From assembly GCA_030263455.1 (NCBI GenBank), contig SZOZ01000006.1, positions 81,285 to 145,284 on the forward strand: a stretch of 64,000 bases of DNA, written 5' to 3'. Of the stretch, positions 34,931 through 43,704 are shown one piece after another (within the stretch, counting starts at the first letter, position 1; every line of letters starts with the position of its first letter). This DNA comes from Synechococcales cyanobacterium CNB (lineage in GTDB: Bacteria > Planctomycetota > Phycisphaerae > Phycisphaerales > UBA1924). A model generated the notes under the pieces. That model was given only the letters and a program-made list of their open reading frames with translations, searched no databases and had not been told where the DNA came from. The position numbers and the translations under genes are program-made.

Positions 34931-35721
34931 GATCCGACTCCTTGTGAGACTCCCCCGGACCGAGCGCTCACGCTCAGCCGGACCGGACGAACGTCGTAGA
35001 ACACGTCCCGCTTCATCCCCGCGAACGTCACCGACCCCGGGCACGCCCGCACCATTTTGCGTCTGCCCGGCGAGACCAGGTCGAAGAACTCGGCGCACGA
35101 CGAGCACACGCCCGCGTTCCCCGTCACGCTGTGCGCCACGTCCTCGCCGTCGATCCGGGCCGTGAACCGGCCCGACAAGAAGTTCGCGTGGTTCGCCCGG
35201 TGGCCCAGCCAGTGCCGGCGCAGCGTCTCCCCACGCCCCCAGAACCGCGTGACTCGGAACAGCCACCGCATGAGCGCGGCCTCCAGCCGGTTGACGCGCT
35301 CCCAGTCCCCCGGCTTCGCGTCCCGGTACTCGCCGGACTCAATGAGTGCAACCAGCTCGTCTTCGCCCGGCATCCGCTCCGGCTCGAAGTCCGACGCCCC
35401 CAGCTCGACCGCCAGGAACGCCTCCAGCCCATCGGGCAGACGATGGTCCGCGACGAGCATGAAGAGCCCGGCCCGCATCGACTCGCGGTACCACGACCCC
35501 TGCCGATTGCAGAACCCGTTCCACCTGGAGGGGGGGGTGTACACCAGCCGCCGGCCCCGGCTCCGCAAAGCCTGGCACGGCGTCAGCGGCGCGGCACGCA
35601 GCCGGTATCCCATCGCGCGCAGCCGAGACTTCACTCGCTCGAACGCCGCCGGATCGATCCAGTAGACGTAACGGCGGGCAGGCTCCGAGGAGCGGTCGGG
35701 CTTCGGTTTGAGGCAGATCAC
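34927..35721 (-). CDS. protein of unknown function coupled to mddA
   Basis: A 264-aa protein, probably cytosolic. It starts at a GTG (MICLKPKPDRSSEPARRYVY) with AAGGAG 8 nt upstream; the frame continues upstream without support. Visible features are WIDPAAFERVKSRLRAMGYR, a basic middle part, RVTRFWGRGETLRRHWLGHR and a Cys-bearing C-terminal part GNAGVCSSCAEFFDLVSPG with a further Cys 12 residues on, which could form a metal or redox site. The stop overlaps the mddA start (ATGA), so the two proteins are made together and probably act together. I recognise no family. Confidence 0.7.
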   Translation of the reverse strand: MICLKPKPDRSSEPARRYVYWIDPAAFERVKSRLRAMGYRLRAAPLTPCQALRSRGRRLVYTPPSRWNGFCNRQGSWYRESMRAGLFMLVADHRLPDGLEAFLAVELGASDFEPERMPGEDELVALIESGEYRDAKPGDWERVNRLEAALMRWLFRVTRFWGRGETLRRHWLGHRANHANFLSGRFTARIDGEDVAHSVTGNAGVCSSCAEFFDLVSPGRRKMVRACPGSVTFAGMKRDVFYDVRPVRLSVSARSGGVSQGVGS

Positions 35722-35860
35722 GGTCGTCTCCTTCCGGCTCAGCCGGGCTGTCGCTCGCCGCACGCGGCACCGCGACCACCAAGCATTCGGAAAGAGAAGC
35801 CCGAAAGGGACTTGACTCGCGGTCCAACCCGCCTTGACCCCCGGTCAAGCGGCCGCGGGA

Positions 35861-36550
35861 TCACCCCTCGCGACGCAGCCTGTCAATCGAACCGTCCGCC
35901 CGCTCGACGAACACTTCATCGGCCTCGGTCAGGAACAGCCCGTGATCGACCACGCCGGGAATCGAGTTCAGCGCGGCGTCCAGTTCCTCCACGTCGTGCT
36001 CGCCCAGCGCCACGTCCACGATCAGGTTCCCGTTGTCGGTGATGAACAGCTCTCCCTTGATCGTCCGCCGCACCACCCCGTTCAGCCCCAGCGACCGCAA
36101 CTCCGACCGCACCGCAGACAGCCCGAAGGCGAGCACCGCCACCGCCAGCGTCGTGCGCGTGCCGAGGCGATCGACCATCTTGCGCTCGTCCACCATGTAG
36201 ATGCGCCGTTTCGACGCCCACGCCACGATGCGCTCGCGCGTCATCGCCCCGCCCGCGCCCTTCAGCATCCGCAGCTGCGGGTCCACCTCGTCAGCGCCGT
36301 CGAAGAGCAGGTCCACGCTCTCCACCATCGCGAAGTCCATCACCTGCAGCCCGTGGTAGCGCGCCAGCGTCTCCGTCGAGTGGCTGGTCGGCACGCAGCG
36401 AACCTCGAGTCCATGCTCCTTCACACGCTCAGCCAGCGCAACCACACCGCGCGACGCCGTGCGCCCCGTTCCCAGGCCGACGATCATGCCCGGCGTGATC
36501 TCCGCGATGACGGCCTCGGCCAACGCGTCCGCTACCCGTTGTTCGCTCAC
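35861..36550 (-). CDS. rpiA: ribose-5-phosphate isomerase A
   Basis: A 229-aa enzyme of the pentose phosphate pathway interconverting ribose-5-P and ribulose-5-P. The motifs are IVGLGTGRTA, CVPTSHSTETLARYHGL, VDLLFDGADEVDPQLRMLKG (catalytic Asp/Glu), GAGGAMTRERIVA and GLFLTEADEVFV near the end. The start is a GTG forming a GTGA overlap with the stop of the ALDH gene, so translation is coupled. The length is close to E. coli RpiA (219 aa). The pairing with an ALDH7 gene has no obvious pathway logic. Confidence 0.94.
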   Translation of the reverse strand: MSEQRVADALAEAVIAEITPGMIVGLGTGRTASRGVVALAERVKEHGLEVRCVPTSHSTETLARYHGLQVMDFAMVESVDLLFDGADEVDPQLRMLKGAGGAMTRERIVAWASKRRIYMVDERKMVDRLGTRTTLAVAVLAFGLSAVRSELRSLGLNGVVRRTIKGELFITDNGNLIVDVALGEHDVEELDAALNSIPGVVDHGLFLTEADEVFVERADGSIDRLRREG

Positions 36551-38082
36551 TGCTCTTCTCCGAACTGGATGCCCTGGGCGAGCCGGAATGCCCCGCCGAA
36601 GTTGACCGTGCACGTCTGCCGACGTGCGTACGCCTTCCACGAGTCCGAGCCGGACTCACGCCCTCCGCCCGTATCTTTCTCACCCCCGAACGCCCCGCCA
36701 ATCTCCGCCCCACTCGTCCCCAGATTCACGTACGCCAGCCCGCAATCACTCCCGGACCCGGCCGGGCTGAGGAACCTCTCCGCCGCCGCGATCCGAGACG
36801 TGAAGATCGCCGAACTCAACCCCTGCGGCACGGCGTTCTGCATCCCGATCGCCCGCTCCAGGTCGCGGTACGTGAAGACGTACAGGATCGGCGCGAACGT
36901 CTCCTCCATCGCGATCGGCAGCTCGCCCGACGCCGGCGCACGCACGATCGTCGGCTCCACGAAGTGCCCCTTCAGACCCGGCACGCTCGCGCGCTTGCCG
37001 CCCACCAGCACTTCGCCACCCTGCGCGCGGGCCGCACGGATCGCGCCCTCGAAGCCCTCGACCGCTCGCTCGTTGATGAGCGGCCCCACGAGCGTCCCCG
37101 GGTCCAGCGGGTCGCCGATGCGAATCCTCCGGTACGCCTCGACCAGCGAATCCACGAACGAATCGGCGATGCGCTCGTGAACGATCAGCCGGCGAGTCGT
37201 CGTACACCGCTGCCCGGCCGTGCCCACCGCGCCGAACAGCACCGCCTTCATCGCCAAGCCAGGGTCCGCGTCCGGCTCCACGATCACCGCGTTATTCCCG
37301 CCCAGTTCCAGCAGGCACCGACCCAGCCGCTGCGCCACCACCTGCCCGACACGCCTGCCCATGCGGCACGATCCGGTCGCGCTGATCAGCGGCAAACGGC
37401 GATCCGCGATCAATCGCTCGCCCACCTCCTCATCCGTCCCGATCGTCAGCCGGAACACGCCCTCGTGCCCCATCGACGACGCGACCCGCTCCGCGATCGA
37501 GTTCGTCGCGATCGCCGTCAGCGGCGCCAGCAGGCTCGGCTTCCACACCACCGTGTCACCGCACACCGCCGCCAGCATCGCGTTCCAGCCCCACACCGCG
37601 TTCGGGAAGTTGAACGCCGTGATCACGCCGATCGCGCCCAGCGGCAGCCATTGCTCGTACATCCGGTGCCCCGGACGTTCGCTCGGCATGGTGCAGCCGT
37701 GCAACTGCCGCGACAGGCCCACCGCGAAGTCCGCGATGTCGATCGTCTCCTGCACCTCTCCCACGCCCTCGGACGCGATCTTCCCGACTTCGAGGCTCAC
37801 CAACCGCCCCAGCGGCTCGCGCAAACGCCGGTACTCATCAGCGATCGCACGCACCACCCGGCCGCGCACCGGCGCCGGTACCTCTCGCCACCGCCTGAAT
37901 GCAGCGTCCGCCTCCACGATCGTGCGCTCGCACGACGCGCCGTCGTCCAGCCGAACGCCCGCGATCGGATCGCCCGTCGCCGGGTTCGTGGACACAATGA
38001 ACCCCGCGCCAAGCGCCGCGCCAGGCTCCACCACGCGCGGGTGGTCGGCGACGCCGAGCGCATCGAGCAACGGATGGGGCAT
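36547..38082 (-). CDS. ALDH7-type aldehyde dehydrogenase (aminoadipate-semialdehyde dehydrogenase-like)
   Basis: A 511-aa NAD(P)-dependent aldehyde dehydrogenase. Motifs are VGLSRQLHGCTMPSERPGHR, GVITAFNFPNAVWGWNAMLA, ISATGSCRMGRRVGQ, the Glu in LLELGGNNAVIVEPDAD and the nucleophile in GTAGQRCTTTRRLIVHE. The ALDH7 (antiquitin) hallmark is the C-terminal SGAEIGGAFGGEKDTGGGRE, followed by WKAYARRQTCTVNF. ALDH7 oxidises alpha-aminoadipic semialdehyde in lysine breakdown, although other semialdehydes are accepted. A TAGAGT box ends 6 nt before the ATG, suggesting a leaderless mRNA shared with rpiA. Confidence 0.92.
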   Translation of the reverse strand: MPHPLLDALGVADHPRVVEPGAALGAGFIVSTNPATGDPIAGVRLDDGASCERTIVEADAAFRRWREVPAPVRGRVVRAIADEYRRLREPLGRLVSLEVGKIASEGVGEVQETIDIADFAVGLSRQLHGCTMPSERPGHRMYEQWLPLGAIGVITAFNFPNAVWGWNAMLAAVCGDTVVWKPSLLAPLTAIATNSIAERVASSMGHEGVFRLTIGTDEEVGERLIADRRLPLISATGSCRMGRRVGQVVAQRLGRCLLELGGNNAVIVEPDADPGLAMKAVLFGAVGTAGQRCTTTRRLIVHERIADSFVDSLVEAYRRIRIGDPLDPGTLVGPLINERAVEGFEGAIRAARAQGGEVLVGGKRASVPGLKGHFVEPTIVRAPASGELPIAMEETFAPILYVFTYRDLERAIGMQNAVPQGLSSAIFTSRIAAAERFLSPAGSGSDCGLAYVNLGTSGAEIGGAFGGEKDTGGGRESGSDSWKAYARRQTCTVNFGGAFRLAQGIQFGEEQ

Positions 38083-38088
38083 GAGCGA

Positions 38089-38094
38089 ACTCTA
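38089..38094 (-). promoter_or_regulatory. -10 element for leaderless ALDH7-rpiA mRNA
   Basis: TAGAGT on the minus strand, ending 6 nt before the ATG at 38082. Confidence 0.55.
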
Positions 38095-38121
38095 GGCCCG
38101 CACGGGGCGGTCCCCACCCCT

Positions 38122-39303
38122 CTATCCAAGCTCGGGCACGGGCAACGCTCGCAGGAAGCCGACGAGCCGCTCGGCCGTGGGCGACTCCCCGTCGCGCACG
38201 TACGCCCCGCTCACCGCGCACCCGACCGCGAGACACTCGTCGAGCGCCAGCCCGACCGCCTGCGCCAGTCCGAAGCCGGCGTTGAAGTGATCGCCCGCGC
38301 CCGTCGAGAGCCGCGGTCGCGCCGTGAACGGCCCGTCAAACCACGCCTTCGCGCCGCCATCCGTCGCGCCGCCCGCTCCTTCGCGCACATGCACCACGAC
38401 GCACGCCAGCCCCGCCCGCTCGCGCACGCTCGACGCCAGCCGAAGGACTGACTCACCATAGGTCGCGCTGTCCTCCGCGCCCGTGACGCCGAGCACGCGC
38501 GCGATGCGCTCGCCCTCCGCGAGATTCAGCCCGAGCGTAACCGGCACGAGCGTGTTCATGCTCGCCATCGCCGCCAGCGCGCCGCGCAGGTCGCTGTCGC
38601 TCCGCTTCGCCGGATCGGAGATGTCGATCAGCACGCGACGCCCGCCCTGCCGCGCGCTGAGTCCCGGGAGCACCTCGCGGATCAGCCCCTCCCAGATGCC
38701 GGGCACGCCGCCGCACAACGACCAGTTCACCATCACGATCAGCGCTGCCTCTTCCGCCCGCCGGCGCAGGCCCTCCACGCCGAGTGTTCCGACTATCCGC
38801 TCCCACGTCACCGCCTGCACGTTCCGCGTCTTGCCGAGCATGATCTTGCCGTCGTCGAACTCGAGCGCATCCGTATGCCCCGGCGCCGCGACGCTCACGA
38901 CCTCCCGGCACCGAGATGCGAACGGCTCATAGATCGGCGCGATCCGCGTCGGGTCGTCCTCACGCCCCACCGCTCCGACGAAGCACACCGGCACGCCCAG
39001 CCGACCCAGCGCCCCCGCCGTCAGCGGGCCGTTCCCGCCGAAACGGTCCTCATCGACCCACAACTCCAGGTTCGTGCTGCGCCCGGCCGCCGCCGCGCAC
39101 CGGCCCGCGAACTCCCCGATCGTCCCGATCCGCTCGAAGTCCTCCCCCTCCATGCTCCGCCGACGATCGACCACGCGGATGATCGAGTCCACGAACCCGT
39201 CGAAGCCCACGAGCGCGCAACGTCCGCTCAATCCCGTCGCGCCCGCACGCTCGATCGCGTCCGCCGCGGCCCGTGCGATCTCCGCCCGTTCACGCCTGCT
39301 CAT
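38122..39303 (-). CDS. PfkB/ribokinase-family carbohydrate kinase
   Basis: A 393-aa sugar or nucleoside kinase. It has an N-terminal substrate-binding half (ALVGFDGFVDSIIRVVD, RFGGNGPLTAGALGRLGVPV with the GG motif, CFVGAVG) and the C-terminal PfkB signature LSTGAGDHFNAGFGLAQAVG, in which the Asp of GAGD is the catalytic base. About 40 N-terminal residues precede the usual start of the fold. The sugar cannot be predicted. It is divergent from rdgB across a 49-bp gap that holds a TANNNT box for each gene, 6-7 nt from each start codon. Confidence 0.88.
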   Translation of the reverse strand: MSRRERAEIARAAADAIERAGATGLSGRCALVGFDGFVDSIIRVVDRRRSMEGEDFERIGTIGEFAGRCAAAAGRSTNLELWVDEDRFGGNGPLTAGALGRLGVPVCFVGAVGREDDPTRIAPIYEPFASRCREVVSVAAPGHTDALEFDDGKIMLGKTRNVQAVTWERIVGTLGVEGLRRRAEEAALIVMVNWSLCGGVPGIWEGLIREVLPGLSARQGGRRVLIDISDPAKRSDSDLRGALAAMASMNTLVPVTLGLNLAEGERIARVLGVTGAEDSATYGESVLRLASSVRERAGLACVVVHVREGAGGATDGGAKAWFDGPFTARPRLSTGAGDHFNAGFGLAQAVGLALDECLAVGCAVSGAYVRDGESPTAERLVGFLRALPVPELG

Positions 39304-39309
39304 GCGCCA

Positions 39310-39315
39310 AGCCTA
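39310..39315 (-). promoter_or_regulatory. -10 element for leaderless PfkB kinase mRNA
   Basis: TAGGCT on the minus strand, ending 6 nt before the ATG at 39303. Confidence 0.5.
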
Positions 39316-39339
39316 CCGCGACCGCCCACGACGCGGCAC

Positions 39340-39345
39340 TATCCT
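39340..39345 (+). promoter_or_regulatory. -10 element for leaderless rdgB mRNA
   Basis: TATCCT ends 7 nt before the ATG at 39353. It lies within 30 bp of the divergent kinase -10. Confidence 0.5.
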
Positions 39346-39352
39346 CCCGACG

Positions 39353-40633
39353 ATGGGACCGATCGTCGTCGCCACCGGCAACCCGCACAAGCTCGAGGAA
39401 CTGCGCGCCATCCTCGGCCCGCTCGGCATCGAACTGCTCTCGCTCGCCGATGCCGGCGACACCGGCCCCGAACCCGACGAACCCGGCTCCACCTTCGAAG
39501 AGAACGCCGCGCTGAAGGCTCTCGCCTACGCCGTGCGCACCGCCCGCCTCTGCCTCGCCGACGACTCGGGCCTCGAAGTCGATGCCCTCGGCGGCGCACC
39601 CGGCGTCATCAGCGCCCGCTACCACTCCGACGGCCGCGAGACCGACCTCCCCCGCGCAGAACGCGACCGCCTGAACAACGAACGCCTGCTGCGCGATCTG
39701 CGGGACGTGCCGCTCGAGCGTCGGGGGGCGAGATTCGTCTGTGCGATGGCACTGGCGGGTCCTCCACCCTCCCGGGGGCGGGGCCTTTCAGGCCCCGTCT
39801 CCCCCCCTCCCCCCCTCGCCAAACGCTGGCTCACCCCAGCAAGTCTGCACACGCGCACCTCCGACCTCCTCCCACACTGGGAACATGGTGGCTCCACCTA
39901 CTTCCTGACTTTCTGCGTCCGCTCAGGCTCCCTGACCGAGGCTGAGCGTGCGATCGTGCTCGCCGCCAGCATGCATTGGCATCAACTCCGAGTGCGTGTT
40001 CATCTTGTCGTTGTGATGCCCGACCATGTTCACTTGATCGTCACTCCGCTCCGTGCAACGGATGACGAGTGGGTGTCGATTCCGTGGCTTATGCAAAGCG
40101 TCAAAGGGTTCACGGCCAGCAAGATCAATGCACTTCGAAACACGTCCGGACCTTTCTGGCAGGACGAGTACTTTGATCGCATCATCCGGTCGGCCGACGA
40201 GTACGCCGAGATTGTTGAATACACGGGGATGAACCCGATCAGGGCAGGGCTTGTTGATGACTGGCGTAAATACCCGTTCATGGCGGGGGAGGAGATTGAG
40301 GAGAGGGAGAGGCGGAGACGGGGCCTGAAAGGCCCCGCCCCGAGGGATCAAGGCCCCAGCCCGACGAATGAAGGCCGGAGTCCCTTCGAAGAGTCCGCCC
40401 GCGGGCTTGTTGCCCTCGTCCGCGGCACGTTTGAAGGCCGAATCGGCCTCCCCGGCGACGTCCCCCGAGGCTCGAACGGCTTCGGATACGACCCCCTCTT
40501 CCTTGTCGCCCCCGGCTTCACACGGACCAGCGCGGAACTCTCCGCCGACGAGAAGAACCGCGTCAGCCACCGCGGCAACGCCGCCCGGGCCATGGCCGAG
40601 GCCATCGCACAACTTCTTCGCTCCGGCGCGTGA
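39353..40633 (+). CDS. rdgB: XTP/dITP diphosphatase RdgB split by an in-frame RAYT transposase insertion
   Basis: A single 426-aa open frame. Residues 1-135 are the N-terminal half of RdgB/HAM1, which hydrolyses non-canonical purine NTPs: VVATGNPHKLEELRAIL, STFEENAALKALAYA, CLADDSGLEVDALGGAPGV, ARFVCAMALA. Residues about 356-426 are the C-terminal half: LVRGTFEGRIG, GSNGFGYDPLFLV, ELSADEKNRVSHRGNAAR. Between them, about 220 residues are foreign: palindrome-encoded GRGLSGPV, then a Y1/HUH transposase with VMPDHVHLIV (H225, H227), QDEYFDRII (Y273) and YTGMNPIRAGLVDDW, then palindrome-encoded RRGLKGPAP. Normal RdgB is about 200 aa. No frameshift or stop is seen, so a fused protein would be made; whether it still acts as a pyrophosphatase is unknown. 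Confidence 0.85.
   Translation: MGPIVVATGNPHKLEELRAILGPLGIELLSLADAGDTGPEPDEPGSTFEENAALKALAYAVRTARLCLADDSGLEVDALGGAPGVISARYHSDGRETDLPRAERDRLNNERLLRDLRDVPLERRGARFVCAMALAGPPPSRGRGLSGPVSPPPPLAKRWLTPASLHTRTSDLLPHWEHGGSTYFLTFCVRSGSLTEAERAIVLAASMHWHQLRVRVHLVVVMPDHVHLIVTPLRATDDEWVSIPWLMQSVKGFTASKINALRNTSGPFWQDEYFDRIIRSADEYAEIVEYTGMNPIRAGLVDDWRKYPFMAGEEIEERERRRRGLKGPAPRDQGPSPTNEGRSPFEESARGLVALVRGTFEGRIGLPGDVPRGSNGFGYDPLFLVAPGFTRTSAELSADEKNRVSHRGNAARAMAEAIAQLLRSGA
39771..39802 (+). repeat. palindromic repeat family A, copy A2 (left end of RAYT element)
   Basis: Core GGGGCCTTTCAGGCCCCG followed by TCTCC and a pyrimidine tract. It is translated as RGRGLSGPVSP in rdgB. Confidence 0.8.
40313..40344 (-). 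repeat. palindromic repeat family A, copy A3 (right end of RAYT element)
   Basis: The inverse of A2: GGAGA followed by CGGGGCCTGAAAGGCCCCG and CCCCGAGG. It is preceded by a purine tract and translated as RRGLKGPAPRD. Confidence 0.8.
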
Positions 40634-40717
40634 GCGGCCGACGCCGCCTCCGTTCCTCCCCGAGAGGGGATGGCAAAGGGCCGAACCCCGGCACGCAGCA
40701 GCAAATGGAGCGAAACA

Positions 40718-41539
40718 ATGGCACGCAGCACCACCCGGAATCGCGGAACTCTCGCACTTCTCATCGCGGCGGCGACCATCGCCAAAGCCGCCTGCCTCGC
40801 ACTCGCGGGCGACCCCCTGGCCGTGGACGTCATGGCCAGCGTCAAGGGCTTCGACAAGCCCCAGAAGATCGGCACGATCAACGCCGCTTCCGGCTACAAG
40901 GGCAACGCCAACGCCGTCAGTTCGAAGTTCGAGTTCCACAAGGACTTCGCCTTCCTCGACAAGCACTACGACTTCGACTACGTCAACGTCGTCCGCGACC
41001 TCTCCGACGGCTACAAGCCCCTCTTTCCCAAGGGCGCGCCCGCCATCGACCCGCAGTCCGGCGACGTCTCCGGCAGCCCGGAGGACGACGTCCCCTACTA
41101 CTACCACTTCAAGAACGAGTGGCAGGCCAACAAGTTCGACGGCGGCGCGATCCGCGAGGACGAGAAGTGGTCCATGTTCATCGACTACCCCAAGGCGCCC
41201 AAGGGCGACTTCCTCGACTTCACCAACATCCTCGTCGTCCGCGACCACGACTCCGTCAACTTCGAAGGCAAGACCCAGTTCGGACTCCTCACCGCCTTCG
41301 ACTGGCGATACGACGGCGCGGACGGCACGGGGAACCGCGGCGTCTCGAAGATCGGCGACCTCCGCGCCACCGACGCCGCCCTCCAGAAGCTCGTCAACGA
41401 CGCTCTCGCCAACGAGCATCTCAACGCCTTCAAGGACTGGTCCGCACTCATCACCTTCACCCTCGTGCCCACCCCCGGCACGCTCGCCCTCTTCTCCGCC
41501 GGCGCGGTCCTCTGCGTCCGCCGCCGCCGCGCCGCCTGA
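40718..41539 (+). CDS. PEP-CTERM-like exported protein
   Basis: A 273-aa protein with an N-terminal hydrophobic signal (LALLIAAATIAKAACLALAG). The C-terminus has the sorting architecture: VPTPGTLALFSAGAVLCV followed by RRRRAA, i.e. a VPxP motif, a transmembrane helix and an Arg cluster. This is a variant of VPEP recognised by exosortases in Gram-negative and planctomycete bacteria. The mature domain is rich in D, K, F and Y and has no known family. The ATG at 40718 is 7 nt after GGAG. Convergent dnaK lies downstream of a strong hairpin. Exosortase genes are not in the window. Confidence 0.82.
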   Translation: MARSTTRNRGTLALLIAAATIAKAACLALAGDPLAVDVMASVKGFDKPQKIGTINAASGYKGNANAVSSKFEFHKDFAFLDKHYDFDYVNVVRDLSDGYKPLFPKGAPAIDPQSGDVSGSPEDDVPYYYHFKNEWQANKFDGGAIREDEKWSMFIDYPKAPKGDFLDFTNILVVRDHDSVNFEGKTQFGLLTAFDWRYDGADGTGNRGVSKIGDLRATDAALQKLVNDALANEHLNAFKDWSALITFTLVPTPGTLALFSAGAVLCVRRRRAA

Positions 41540-41568
41540 CACCCGCACACGCACGCACCCCACAACCG

Positions 41569-41601
41569 CCACGCCCCGGAGGTTCGACCCCCGGGGCGTG
41601 G
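41569..41601. terminator. strong hairpin between convergent PEP-CTERM gene and dnaK
   Basis: CCACGCCCCGG and CCGGGGCGTGG form a perfect 11-bp stem with an 11-nt loop, 30 bp after the PEP-CTERM stop and 37 bp after the dnaK stop (on the other strand). There is no long T run on either side, so it may be a bidirectional terminator that works without one. Confidence 0.55.
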
Positions 41602-41637
41602 TTGCGTCCGTCGTGACGGTAGGTCACCCGCGTGCGA

Positions 41638-43539
41638 TCACCGATCGTCCTTCACCTCGAACTCCGCGTCGATCACGTCGTCGCCCTTGCCCCCAGCCTG
41701 GCCTTCGGACGCCGCGCCCCCGCCGCCGCCCGTGCTCCTGGCCGCCTGCTCGTAGATGATCCGGCCGAGTTCCGACGAGGAGGTCTCCAACTCCCGCACC
41801 GCGGCCTCGATCGCGGCCTTGTCGTCGCCCTTGATCTTGCTCTCGAGGTTGCTCACCGCCGACTCGATCCGGGCACGCACCTCCGCCGAGACCTTCCCGC
41901 CGTGCTCGTCCAGCGCCTTGCGCGTCTGGTACACCAGCGAATCGCCCCGGTTCTTCGCGTCGATCAACTCGCGCCGCTTGCGGTCCTCCTCGGCGTGAGC
42001 CTCCGCGTCGCGCTTCATCCGCTCGATCTCGTCCCTCTGCAGCCCGCCGGAGTTCTCGATGCGGATGTTCTGGCTCTTGCCCGAGGCCTTGTCCGTCGCC
42101 GTCACCTGCAGGATGCCGTTCGCGTCCAACGCGAACTCCACCTCGATCTGCGGCATGCCCCGCGGCGCGGGCGGGATGCCGTCCAGCGTGAACCGCCCCA
42201 GCGTCCGGTTGTCGCGGGCAAACTCGCGCTCGCCCTGCAGCACGTGAATCTCCACGCTCGGCTGGTTGTCCGTCGCCGTCGAGAAGACCTCCTTCTTGCT
42301 CGTCGGGATCGTCGTGTTCCGCTCGATCAGCCGCGTCATCACCCCGCCGAGCGTCTCCACCCCCAGCGACAGCGGCGTCACGTCCAGCAGCAGCACGTCC
42401 TTGACCTCGCCCTGCAGCACGCCGCCCTGGATCGCCGCGCCGATCGCCACCACCTCGTCGGGGTTGACGCTCTTGTTCGGCTCCTTCCCGAAAATCTCGC
42501 GGGCGATCTGCTGCGCCCTGGGCATGCGCGTCGCTCCGCCCACCAGCACCACCTCGTCGATCTTCGACGGGTCCAGTCTCGCGTCCTTGAGCGCCTTGAG
42601 GCACGGGTCGCGCAGCCGCTTCCACAGGTCCTCGCACAACGACTCGAACTTGCTCCGCGTCACCGTCACCTGCAGGTGCTTCGGCCCGTGCTGGTCCGCC
42701 GTGATGAACGGCAGGTTCACCGTCGTCTCCTGCATCGTCGAGAGCTCGATCTTCGCCTTCTCCGCGGCCTCCTTCAGCCTCTGCATCGCCATCGGGTCGC
42801 CGCGCAGGTCGATGCCTTCGCGCGCCTTGAAGTCCCCAGCGATGAAGTCGATCAGACGCTGGTCCCAGTCGTCGCCGCCGAGGTGCGTGTCGCCGTTCGT
42901 GCTCAGCACCTCGAACACCCCGTCCCCAACGTCCAGGATCGAGATGTCGAACGTGCCGCCACCCAGGTCGAAGACCGCGATCTTCTCGTTCTTCTTCTTG
43001 TCCAGCCCGTACGCCAGCGCCGCCGCCGTCGGCTCGTTGATGATCCGCTCGACCTTCAGACCGGCGATCTCGCCCGCGTCCTTCGTCGCCTGACGCTGCG
43101 AATCGTTGAAGTACGCCGGCACCGTGATCACCGCCCGGTCCACCTTCTCCCCGAGGTAGTCCTCCGCGACCTTCTTCAACTCCTGCAGAATGAACGCCGA
43201 AATCTGCTGCGGCGTGTACTCCTTGTCCCGCACCCGCACCCGCACGAAGTCCCCCGCCGCCCCGAGCACCTGGTACGGCACCCGCTTCTCCTCGTCCGTC
43301 ACTTCCTCGTGCCGCCGACCCATGAACCGCTTGATCGAGTAGACCGTGTTCTTCGGGTTCGTCACCTGCTGATGCTTCGCGGGCTGGCCGACCAGCCGCT
43401 CACCCTTGTCGGTGAACGCGACGACCGACGGCGTCGTCCGGTTGCCGGACGAGTTGATGAGAACCTTGGGCTGGCCGCCCTCCATGATGGCGACGACCGA
43501 GTTCGTCGTGCCCAAGTCGATCCCGATGATCTTCGACAT
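41638..43539 (-). CDS. dnaK: chaperone DnaK (Hsp70)
   Basis: A 633-aa Hsp70. The ATPase domain has [73 protein letters not shown] and [16 protein letters not shown]. The linker/substrate-binding start is [20 protein letters not shown], followed by [20 protein letters not shown]. The lid is Lys/Glu-rich, and the C-terminal Gly-rich tail ends [14 protein letters not shown]. The ATG at 43539 follows GGAGGTG; the open frame has an extra upstream ATG three codons earlier. No grpE or dnaJ is adjacent, and no CIRCE element is seen. Confidence 0.97.
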   Translation of the reverse strand: MSKIIGIDLGTTNSVVAIMEGGQPKVLINSSGNRTTPSVVAFTDKGERLVGQPAKHQQVTNPKNTVYSIKRFMGRRHEEVTDEEKRVPYQVLGAAGDFVRVRVRDKEYTPQQISAFILQELKKVAEDYLGEKVDRAVITVPAYFNDSQRQATKDAGEIAGLKVERIINEPTAAALAYGLDKKKNEKIAVFDLGGGTFDISILDVGDGVFEVLSTNGDTHLGGDDWDQRLIDFIAGDFKAREGIDLRGDPMAMQRLKEAAEKAKIELSTMQETTVNLPFITADQHGPKHLQVTVTRSKFESLCEDLWKRLRDPCLKALKDARLDPSKIDEVVLVGGATRMPRAQQIAREIFGKEPNKSVNPDEVVAIGAAIQGGVLQGEVKDVLLLDVTPLSLGVETLGGVMTRLIERNTTIPTSKKEVFSTATDNQPSVEIHVLQGEREFARDNRTLGRFTLDGIPPAPRGMPQIEVEFALDANGILQVTATDKASGKSQNIRIENSGGLQRDEIERMKRDAEAHAEEDRKRRELIDAKNRGDSLVYQTRKALDEHGGKVSAEVRARIESAVSNLESKIKGDDKAAIEAAVRELETSSSELGRIIYEQAARSTGGGGGAASEGQAGGKGDDVIDAEFEVKDDR

Positions 43540-43704
43540 GGCGTACACCTCCGAGTCGGGGCCACGCCAGCCGTGGCGGACCGCTCACCCCTTGTTTGGC
43601 AAGGCCGATGCCAGCCGGACCGCCCGGCGACGCCCACGTTCGGCCCGCCCGCTCCGCCGACCAGCGTCGGATGCCACTCCTGCCTGCCGATCTGGCAGAC
43701 GACC

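Larger units (their letters stand above)
39771..40344 (+). mobile_element. RAYT element with inverted family-A ends, inserted in rdgB
   Basis: A 574-bp element bounded by inverted 32-bp family-A copies (39771-39802 and 40313-40344) that differ at about two positions. It encodes a REP-associated Y1 transposase (about residues 157-308 of the rdgB frame) with an HUH-type HVH metal site and a candidate catalytic Tyr. It is translated in frame with the host gene and has no start or stop of its own in this frame. Its base composition is slightly less GC-rich in the middle (40000-40300) than the surroundings. Confidence 0.82.

Noticed and set aside
39771..40344. Intein inside rdgB
   Set aside because: The insert has HUH transposase motifs and inverted palindromic ends, with no intein splicing blocks (no N-terminal Cys/Ser, no C-terminal HN).
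43540..43704. CIRCE/HrcA or HspR site upstream of dnaK
   Set aside because: Only an imperfect CTGCC-GATCT-GGCAG inverted repeat (43684-43698) was found; it does not match CIRCE or HAIR.
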